This document shows positions 25,384-34,274 of a DNA stretch of 34,274 nucleotides, in pieces. The translations under genes were made by a program, and so were the position numbers. The stretch comes from Salinisphaera sp. (GTDB lineage Bacteria > Pseudomonadota > Gammaproteobacteria > Nevskiales > Salinisphaeraceae), in assembly GCA_027858915.1 (NCBI GenBank), contig JAQIBT010000081.1:1-34274 (forward strand), written 5' to 3'. A model generated the notes under the pieces. That model was given only the letters and a program-made list of their open reading frames with translations. It made no database searches and was not told the origin of the DNA. Position 1 is the first letter of the stretch. Every line of letters begins with the position of its first letter.

Positions 25384-26124
25384 TCAGGCTGTATCGGTTT
25401 CGCGCCGGGTATTGTCCGCGGATTCCAGACGATCAGCCAGCCGGCGCGTGAGCGATTCGAGTTCGTCCTGTCGGCGTTCCAGCGCATCGATATGATCCAG
25501 CATGGCGTCGATGCCACGCGCGACTGGGTCTGGCATGTCCTGGGTTACGCCATAGGTGGAAAAACCGATGCGATCGGCGGTCTCCTTGCGGCGGTCCTCC
25601 GGTGTGCCGTCCTTGCATTTGACCAGCTTGGCCGGCACGCCGACGGCAGTGCAGCCCGGCGGCACTTCCCTGACCACGACCGCATTCGAACCGATACGCG
25701 CGCCCGTGCCGATAGTGAACGGCCCAAGCACCTTGGCGCCGGCACCCACCACGACGTCGTTCTCGAGCGTCGGATGTCGCTTGCCCGGACTCCAGCTGGT
25801 GCCACCGAGGGTCACGCCCTGATAGATCGTGCAGTCATCGCCAATAACGGTGGTTTCGCCGATGGTGACGCCAAACCCGTGGTCAATGAAGAACCGGCGC
25901 CCGATACGTGCGCCGGGATGGATCTCGATGCCGGTGACCCATCGCGACAGATGCGATACGAAGCGTGCGATCCATTTCAGATGATGATTCCAGCACCAGT
26001 GCGCCACACGATGCCACCACAGGGCATGCAGCCCGGGATAGGTAAAGACCACCTCCCAGACGCTGCGCGCCGCGGGGTCGCGCTCGAATATGGCGTGTAT
26101 GTCTTCTCGCAGACGGGTAAGCAT
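25384..26124 (-). CDS. cysE: Serine O-acetyltransferase
   Basis: It acetylates serine with acetyl-CoA, the first step of cysteine synthesis. The 246-residue protein begins [19 protein letters not shown], has [15 protein letters not shown], then a left-handed beta-helix with [31 protein letters not shown] and the sugar-like coil repeats. The family-typical IGSNAVV-EVPPG and GVPAK close the domain, and a helical tail (about 185-246) follows. This is the shorter EpsC/SrpH-like form rather than the E. coli long form. An in-frame ATG at 26184 is not supported; the ATG at 26124 sits after GGGGAC. Confidence 0.92.
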   Translation of the reverse strand: MLTRLREDIHAIFERDPAARSVWEVVFTYPGLHALWWHRVAHWCWNHHLKWIARFVSHLSRWVTGIEIHPGARIGRRFFIDHGFGVTIGETTVIGDDCTIYQGVTLGGTSWSPGKRHPTLENDVVVGAGAKVLGPFTIGTGARIGSNAVVVREVPPGCTAVGVPAKLVKCKDGTPEDRRKETADRIGFSTYGVTQDMPDPVARGIDAMLDHIDALERRQDELESLTRRLADRLESADNTRRETDTA

Positions 26125-26244
26125 GGACGTCCCCAGAAACCGGGCACCGTGGGTGACGATGCCGCTGACGCACACCGGCGCCAAGGGCGCCGATCCGAAT
26201 CAAGAGTTGAACCTGTTCACAAGTTCGGGCCGAACCGGCCAGGA

Positions 26245-27030
26245 TCAAGAGCGACGTCGATTTGTCTCGCCGCGCGGATCCAGCGAGCGCAACATGCCGC
26301 GCAGAATGTTCATCTCGATTCGGTCGGGTGCAGCGCGGCTGAACAGGCGGCGCAGCCGGCGCATGAGAATACGCGGCTTTTGCGGGTCCAGAAATCCGCT
26401 GGCGACCAGGACCTCGTGAAGATGTTGATACAAACCTTCCATGTCGCCGGCCGCCACCGGCTCGTGCGGCGTGGTCGTCGCCGCAATACCGAAGCCGGTC
26501 GCCACCCGCAGCTCGTAGGCCACCACCTGCACCGCCGCCGCAAGATTCAGCGAACTGTAATCGGGATTGGTCGGGACCTGCAGATGGAGCTGGCAGCGAT
26601 CGAGTTCTTCGTTAAGCAGGCCACTGCGCTCACGCCCGAAGACAATCGCAACACGGGCGTCATTGCCTGCTGTCGCCTGCTCGACTGCACGCAGCGCGGC
26701 ATTGCGCGCATCGATCAGCGGCCATTCCGTGCGCCGGGAACGCGCGCTGGTGCCAATAGCAAGCGCACAGTCGGCAATGGCCGAGTCGAGCGTGTCATGT
26801 ACCGCTGCGGCCATCAGCAGGTCGTCGGCGCCCGAAGCCCGGGCGGTGGCTTCAGCGTCGGGATAGCGCTCGGGCGCCACCAGCGCCAGATCGGACAGGC
26901 CCATCACTTTCATGGCCCGCGCAGCCGCGCCGATGTTGCCCGGATGTTGCGCGCCGACCAGCACGATCCTGATACGCCCCAGGATGGCCGGGTCGGGTAC
27001 GTTATCGCGGTTGGGCTCTGCCTGACTCAT
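26245..27030 (-). CDS. trmJ: tRNA (cytidine/uridine-32-2'-O)-methyltransferase TrmJ
   Basis: This SPOUT enzyme methylates position 32 of tRNAs. The 261-residue protein has RIVLVGAQHPGNIGAAARAMKVMGL (about 21-45), VAIVFGRERSGLLNEELDRCQ and the knot motif PTNPDYSSLNLAAAVQVVAYELR. The C-terminal extension with FLDPQKPRILMRRLRRLF is typical of TrmJ rather than TrmL. Divergent from suhB with about 78 bp between the starts. Confidence 0.93.
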   Translation of the reverse strand: MSQAEPNRDNVPDPAILGRIRIVLVGAQHPGNIGAAARAMKVMGLSDLALVAPERYPDAEATARASGADDLLMAAAVHDTLDSAIADCALAIGTSARSRRTEWPLIDARNAALRAVEQATAGNDARVAIVFGRERSGLLNEELDRCQLHLQVPTNPDYSSLNLAAAVQVVAYELRVATGFGIAATTTPHEPVAAGDMEGLYQHLHEVLVASGFLDPQKPRILMRRLRRLFSRAAPDRIEMNILRGMLRSLDPRGETNRRRS

Positions 27031-27108
27031 TCGGGATTTCCTTGATATCGATAGCAGCGGTTGTGCGCGCAGATGTTACGCTAGCGGTCTTTTAGGTGTC
27101 TTGCGAGC

Positions 27109-27897
27109 ATGCAACCTCTTACCAATGTCGCGGTCACCGCGGCCCGTCGCGCGGGCGATCTGATTCTGTCCTACTATCGTCGCGGCGATACCGGCGAAGT
27201 CACCCGCAAGTCGGAGAACGACTACGTCACCGAGGCCGATCAGCGAGCCGAGAAGATCATCATCGATAGCATCCGGCGGCATTATCCGGATCATGCCTTT
27301 CTGGCCGAGGAATCCGGCGAAAGCGGCGAATCAGACACAGTCTGGATCATTGACCCGATCGACGGCACCGCCAACTTCATGCGCGGCATCCCGCATTTCT
27401 GTGTCTCGATTGCCTGCCAGATCAAGGGGGTGGTCGAACACGGCGTGATCTACGACCCGGTCAAGGATGAACTGTTCACCGCTGATCGTGGCGCCGGAGC
27501 GTCGCTGGACGGCCGTCGCATGCGGGTATCGAAGGTCATCCGCCTGCGCGAGTCAATGCTGTCGACCGGATTTGCATATCGTCGCACTAGCGATGTCGCC
27601 ACATATATGCCGCTCTACAACCGGCTGCTGTCGGCCAGCGGCCATATGCGCGGCATGGGCTCGGCCGCTCTTGATCTGGCTTATGTCGCGGCTGGACGGC
27701 TCGATGGCTACTGGGAAGTCGGCTTGTCACCCTGGGATATGGCCGCCGGCGTTTTGATGGTACGCGCAGCCGGCGGCATCGCCAGCGACTGTCACGACAA
27801 CGACGCCAATCCGCTGGACACCGGTAACGTTCTGGCAGCTAATCCCAAGCTGTATCCGCAGCTGCTGGAACGCATCGCCAAGACACCGCGCGGCTGA
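27109..27897 (+). CDS. suhB: Inositol-1-monophosphatase family protein SuhB
   Basis: A Mg2+-dependent phosphatase that in E. coli also helps rRNA antitermination. The 262-residue protein has TEAD at 41-44, EES near 68, the metal motif DPIDGTAN at 82-89, GSAALDLAYVAAGRLDGYWE, and the C-terminal SPWDMAAG. All catalytic groups are present. ATG start at 27109. The gene ends in front of a perfect terminator shared with secF. Confidence 0.94.
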   Translation: MQPLTNVAVTAARRAGDLILSYYRRGDTGEVTRKSENDYVTEADQRAEKIIIDSIRRHYPDHAFLAEESGESGESDTVWIIDPIDGTANFMRGIPHFCVSIACQIKGVVEHGVIYDPVKDELFTADRGAGASLDGRRMRVSKVIRLRESMLSTGFAYRRTSDVATYMPLYNRLLSASGHMRGMGSAALDLAYVAAGRLDGYWEVGLSPWDMAAGVLMVRAAGGIASDCHDNDANPLDTGNVLAANPKLYPQLLERIAKTPRG

Positions 27898-27910
27898 TCT
27901 GCGAAGCACC

Positions 27911-27949
27911 AAAAAAGCCCAGTGGTTGCAGCAACCACTGGGCTTTTTT
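27911..27949. terminator. Bidirectional Rho-independent terminator between suhB and secF
   Basis: A perfect 19-bp inverted repeat (AAAAAAGCCCAGTGG... mirrored) ends in six T on either strand, so it stops suhB transcripts on the plus strand and the tgt-yajC-secDF transcript on the minus strand. Confidence 0.92.
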
Positions 27950-27968
27950 GACACTCGAGACTACCGAT

Positions 27969-28910
27969 CTAGCGGGTGATCCTGGACGCTTTCTCTGCGT
28001 CCTCTTCCTTGGGCGGAAACAGGTCGTAAGCGTTGAGCTTGAATCTCAGTGCCAGCGCGCTGGCCACAAATATCGAAGAATACGTCCCCACCAAAACACC
28101 TACCAGCAGTGCGGCAGCGAAGCCGTGGATCACCGGGCCGCCGAGGAAGAACAATGCCAGCAGCGTGAGAATCGTCGTGCCCGAGGTCATCAATGTCCGC
28201 GCCAGCGTCTGGTTGACCGAGGCGTTGACAACTTCAACCGGCGTGGCCTTACGCATACGACGAAAGTTCTCGCGAATACGGTCATACACGACAATCGTGT
28301 CATTGAGCGAGTAGCCCAGCACCGCGAGTAATGCCGCCAGCACCGTCAGATCGAAATCCATATGGGTGAGTGAAAACACCCCCAGCGTGATCAGGATGTC
28401 GTGCACCAGCGCCGCGACCGCGCCGGTTGCGAGTTTCCAGTGAAAGCGCACGATCACATAGATGAGAATCGCGATCACCGTATAGAGCAAAGCCAGTCCG
28501 CCCTTGTTGACCAGCTCGCTGCCCACCTGTGGCCCCACGAACTCTACGCTCTGCAGCGTTGGTTTGCCCGGCCCGCTCTTGAGCACGGTCAGTACATGAT
28601 CGCCAACCGTCTCGCTCTTGTCACCCGACTTGGCGGGCAGCCGAATCATCACGGACTCGGCGCTGCCGAAATGCTGGACCGTGGGTCTATTGAAACCGCC
28701 CTTGTCGAGCGTCGACCGCACCGCATTGAGATTGACTTCCTGCGGATACTGCACGTGCACAACCACGCCACCGGTGAAGTCGACACCAAATGTCAATTTG
28801 CCGATCGCCAGGGACGCAACGGATATCAGCAGTACGAGCGCCGACAACCACACCGCATAGCGGCCCAGGCGGACGAAATCGATCGAGGTATTGGACTTGA
28901 TCAGACGCAT
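27969..28910 (-). CDS. secF: Protein translocase subunit SecF
   Basis: Part of SecDF, which uses the proton gradient to aid late protein export. The 313-residue protein starts MRLIKSNTSIDFVRLGRYAVWLS (TM1). It has GVDFTGGVVVHVQY, a periplasmic P4 domain and five more TM helices including the conserved DLTVLAALLAVLGYSLNDTIVVYDRIREN block. An upstream in-frame ATG at 29030 lies inside secD and is rejected; the 28910 start has an AAGGGC ribosome binding site. It is 14 bp after secD. Confidence 0.95.
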   Translation of the reverse strand: MRLIKSNTSIDFVRLGRYAVWLSALVLLISVASLAIGKLTFGVDFTGGVVVHVQYPQEVNLNAVRSTLDKGGFNRPTVQHFGSAESVMIRLPAKSGDKSETVGDHVLTVLKSGPGKPTLQSVEFVGPQVGSELVNKGGLALLYTVIAILIYVIVRFHWKLATGAVAALVHDILITLGVFSLTHMDFDLTVLAALLAVLGYSLNDTIVVYDRIRENFRRMRKATPVEVVNASVNQTLARTLMTSGTTILTLLALFFLGGPVIHGFAAALLVGVLVGTYSSIFVASALALRFKLNAYDLFPPKEEDAEKASRITR

Positions 28911-28924
28911 ATTCGTGCCCTTGC

Positions 28925-30778
28925 TCAGATCGACAGGCTTTGCAGACGCCGGCGGCGACCGTAGACAAGATTGACGATGGCGCGCGTTCCGACAATAGCC
29001 GTGAACATGGACGTCACGATGCCGAAGCACAGCGTGATCGCGAAGCCCTTGACCGGGCCGGTACCAAAGCCGAACAGCATCAACGCCGCGATCAGCGTGG
29101 TGACGTTGGCATCGAAGATAGACGTGAACGCCTTGTCATAACCGGTACGGATGGCCGTCTGAGGCGTATTTCCGGCATCCAGCTCCTCCCGTATTCGTTC
29201 GAATATCAGCACGTTGGCATCAACCGCCATCCCGATAGTCAAAACAATACCGGCGATGCCGGGTAGTGTGAGCGTGGCCTGTAGCAGAGACAGGCCGGCG
29301 ACGATGAGTACCAGGTTCATGCACAGCGCGATGTTGGCGATCAAGCCGAACAGCCGGTAATAAACTGCCATGAACGCTATCACCAGCAAAAACCCGACGA
29401 TCACGGCCAAGCGCCCCTGAGCGATATTGTCGGCGCCCAGGCTTGGGCCGATGGTTCGCTCGGAAATGATATTGACCGGCGCGGCCAGCGCGCCTGCACG
29501 CAACAGCAAGGCCAGGTCGTGCGCTTCGCCGCGCTCCAGGCCGGTGGTCTGGAAACGCTTGCCAAAGGCACTCTGGATGTTCGCCACGCTGATGACGTAC
29601 TGCTCCTTGTGCTGTTTGGTGACCTTTTTGCCGTTGACGTAGTTGGTATCGAAACGAGTTTCGGTATACAGCACGGCCATCGGATCGCCGATGTGCGATG
29701 ACGTCACATCGAACATCTTGCTGGCCGCCTGGCCGTCCAGGGTGACGAATACCGCGGGGCTACCCGACTGCTGATCGAAACCCGACGAGGCATCAACCAG
29801 CTGATCGCCCGAAGCAATCACGTCGTCCTTCAGCAGGATCGGCTGCCCGTTGCGCATATGGTACAGCTGGGTACCCGCCGGCACATTGCCGGTGCGTGCG
29901 GCCTCCTGAGCATCGTGGCCCTGAGCCACCAGCCGATATTGGAGCGTCGCGGTCTTGCCGAGCAGGCGCTTGGCCTGGGCAGTGTCCTGCACGCCCGGCA
30001 GTTCAACCACGATACGTGACGAGCCCTGGCGCTGGACCAGCGGCTCGGCTACGCCCAGCTCATTGACGCGATTGCGCAGCGTCGTGAGATTCTGCTGCAG
30101 TGCAAAATCGCTGATATGTTTTTTCTGACGCTCGGTCAGCTTGGCAACCAGAGTGTTCTGACCATCGGGCGCCGGTTGGAACTGCAGTTCATTGAACTGG
30201 CTGGACAAGGCGCTTTCGGCCTTGTTCATGATCCGCGCATTGGGGAACTTCAGCTTCACTTCGTCGCCGTCGCGATAAGCACGGCTATAGCGTATCGACT
30301 GGCCGCGCAGATATTTCGGCAGATCACGGGAATAGCGGTCATAGGTGTCGTTGAACACCGTCTTCATATCAACCTGCATCAGAAAATGTACGCCGCCACG
30401 CAAGTCCAGCCCGAGTGACATGGGTTTGGCGCCGAGCGCGCGCAGCCAGGCGGGCGTGCTCGGCGCAAGATTCAACGCCACCGTGAAGTTGTCGCCGAGC
30501 TTGCGCTTGAGCACGCCCGCGGCCTTGAGCTGGGTATCGGCGTTGTCGTATCGGGCCAGCAGGCGCCCATCGTCGAGCTTGACGCTGTCCGCCGGCAGAC
30601 TGGCGCCCGAGAGTATCGACTGGACGCGCTTCTGTAGCGCCGGCGTGGCATCCCCGCCGTTGGAGCTCGACACCTGTACCGCCGGCTGCTCGCCATACAG
30701 ATTGGGCAGCGCATAAAGCACGCCGACCACGAGAACAAGCAGGATGAGCACATACTTCCAGAGCGGATAGCGGTTCAT
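28925..30778 (-). CDS. secD: Protein translocase subunit SecD
   Basis: This 617-residue RND-type membrane protein works with SecF and YajC. TM1 (YVLILLVLVVGVLYALPNLYG) precedes the periplasmic P1 head with LGLDLRGGVHFLMQVD, and the second half has GADNIAQGRLAVIVGFLLVIAFMAVYY, then IGMAVDANVLIFERIREEL, the proton-path region. Complete and standard length. Confidence 0.96.
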   Translation of the reverse strand: MNRYPLWKYVLILLVLVVGVLYALPNLYGEQPAVQVSSSNGGDATPALQKRVQSILSGASLPADSVKLDDGRLLARYDNADTQLKAAGVLKRKLGDNFTVALNLAPSTPAWLRALGAKPMSLGLDLRGGVHFLMQVDMKTVFNDTYDRYSRDLPKYLRGQSIRYSRAYRDGDEVKLKFPNARIMNKAESALSSQFNELQFQPAPDGQNTLVAKLTERQKKHISDFALQQNLTTLRNRVNELGVAEPLVQRQGSSRIVVELPGVQDTAQAKRLLGKTATLQYRLVAQGHDAQEAARTGNVPAGTQLYHMRNGQPILLKDDVIASGDQLVDASSGFDQQSGSPAVFVTLDGQAASKMFDVTSSHIGDPMAVLYTETRFDTNYVNGKKVTKQHKEQYVISVANIQSAFGKRFQTTGLERGEAHDLALLLRAGALAAPVNIISERTIGPSLGADNIAQGRLAVIVGFLLVIAFMAVYYRLFGLIANIALCMNLVLIVAGLSLLQATLTLPGIAGIVLTIGMAVDANVLIFERIREELDAGNTPQTAIRTGYDKAFTSIFDANVTTLIAALMLFGFGTGPVKGFAITLCFGIVTSMFTAIVGTRAIVNLVYGRRRRLQSLSI

Positions 30779-30826
30779 AACGGGCCGGTCAGTCGGAAAA
30801 CGAGGGCGTTGAGCATCTGCCCTGCG

Positions 30827-31159
30827 CTACAACGATTCGAGCGTGCCTTTGGGCACCACGCTGGTCACTGAGGATTTCTGCACCCGGACCTCAACGTCCT
30901 TGGCGATCTCGACCAACAGAAAGTGATCGCCGACCTGGCGAATGCGCCCGGCTACGCCGCCGGCAGTGACGATCTCACTGCCCTTGTCGAGGCTCTCCAT
31001 CAACTTGCGGTGTTCTTTCTGTCGCTTCATCTGCGGCCGAATGATCATGAAGTACATGAACACGAAAAAGACCGCAATCATCAGGATTGTCGGCAGGATA
31101 CTGCCACCGGTCGAGACGCCGCTGCCCTGCGCGTGCGCCTGTCGAATAAAGAAGTCCAT
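30827..31159 (-). CDS. yajC: SecDF-associated membrane protein YajC
   Basis: A small single-span protein of the SecDFYajC complex, 110 residues from MDFFIRQAHAQG, with one TM helix at about 23-40 (LMIAVFFVFMYFMIIRP) and a cytoplasmic tail with VTAGGVAGRIRQVGDHFLLVEIA. Two ATG codons are in frame (31165 and 31159). AAGGGG lies 7 bp from the second but only 1 bp from the first, so the second start is chosen. Confidence 0.93.
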   Translation of the reverse strand: MDFFIRQAHAQGSGVSTGGSILPTILMIAVFFVFMYFMIIRPQMKRQKEHRKLMESLDKGSEIVTAGGVAGRIRQVGDHFLLVEIAKDVEVRVQKSSVTSVVPKGTLESL

Positions 31160-31247
31160 AGTCATGCCCCTTGAAAATTAGCGGTCCGTGACCTGCAACA
31201 AGCGGCGTAGTATGCCACAGCCCAGCGCCAGTAAAGCGGCTGTGGCC

Positions 31248-34109
<2,862 letters not shown>

Positions 34110-34142
34110 GCCAACGCGTTGACCGATTTGACGCCAAGGCGC

Positions 34143-34172
34143 TTTCGCTGTCCGTGATGACACGCGTATACT
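34143..34172 (+). promoter_or_regulatory. Possible promoter of the tRNA-Leu gene
   Basis: A -35-like TTTCGC (34143-34148), 18-bp spacer and -10-like TATACT (34167-34172) end 15 bp before the mature tRNA. Confidence 0.4.
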
Positions 34173-34187
34173 TCTCATCCGCAAAGT

Positions 34188-34274
34188 GCCCGGGTGGCGG
34201 AACCGGTAGACGCGTCGGATTCAAAATCCGATTTTGGAAACAAAGTGCGAGTTCGAGTCTCGCCCCGGGCACCA
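34188..34274 (+). tRNA. tRNA-Leu (anticodon CAA)
   Basis: An 87-nt class II tRNA ends exactly at the window edge. Acceptor GCCCGGG/CCCGGGC pairs perfectly. The D arm has GCGGAACCGGTAGACGC, the anticodon stem TCGGA/TCCGA has loop TTCAAAA (anticodon CAA, reading UUG), the variable arm is long (TTTTGGAAACAAAGTGC region), the T loop is TTCGAGT, and CCA is encoded. Confidence 0.97.

Overview
The window is about 34 kb of a GC-rich gammaproteobacterial chromosome. The evidence is the gene order ndk-rlmN-pilW-rodZ-hisS-yfgM-bamB-der, the tgt-yajC-secD-secF block, guaB-guaA, and codon use strongly biased to G/C. The genus cannot be fixed from sequence alone; a halophilic or Nevskiales/Salinisphaera-type lineage is a guess.

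Left part (1-8774) is an accessory region abutting the 3' end of guaA. From left to right it holds: a PucR/CdaR-type regulator cut off by an ISL3-family insertion sequence (582-1944); an AT-richer integron gene-cassette array (1958-5527) with four attC-like sites and three cassette genes, all on the minus strand (a DUF262-HNH protein, a two-helix membrane protein with a GNAT-like domain, and a K+-channel-like protein); an unassigned HTH protein; a VapBC toxin-antitoxin pair; a structured repeat-like intergenic element; and a RelE/ParE-RHH toxin-antitoxin pair. A diverged 48-bp copy of the last codons of guaA (7720-7767) lies about 1 kb from the real guaA 3' end. This is the expected footprint of an island that integrates at guaA. 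No integron integrase or island integrase is in the window.

Right part (8775-34274) is core chromosome. guaA and guaB (GMP synthesis) are on the minus strand, divergent from xseA and an SH3-domain lipoprotein gene. After a 450-bp gap with an IS1595-type transposase remnant comes the long minus-strand run from ndk (23278) down to der (15173): nucleotide balance, RlmN rRNA/tRNA methylation, type IV pilus assembly, cell shape, His-tRNA charging, outer-membrane assembly and ribosome GTPase. ispG, usually between rodZ and hisS, is absent. Upstream on the same strand are an A-type Fe-S carrier, a degenerate IscU-like protein, a cysteine desulfurase, cysE and trmJ, which form a cysteine/Fe-S cluster. 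suhB faces secF across a perfect bidirectional terminator. secF, secD, yajC and tgt follow on the minus strand. dacB runs divergently, and a complete tRNA-Leu(CAA) with encoded CCA closes the window.

The most interesting content is the integron cassette array and its guaA-linked setting. Each of the three cassettes has exactly complementary 7-bp ends, as site-specific cassette recombination requires. At least one, and arguably all three, cargo genes have architectures compatible with anti-phage or stress-effector roles; this functional reading is inference.
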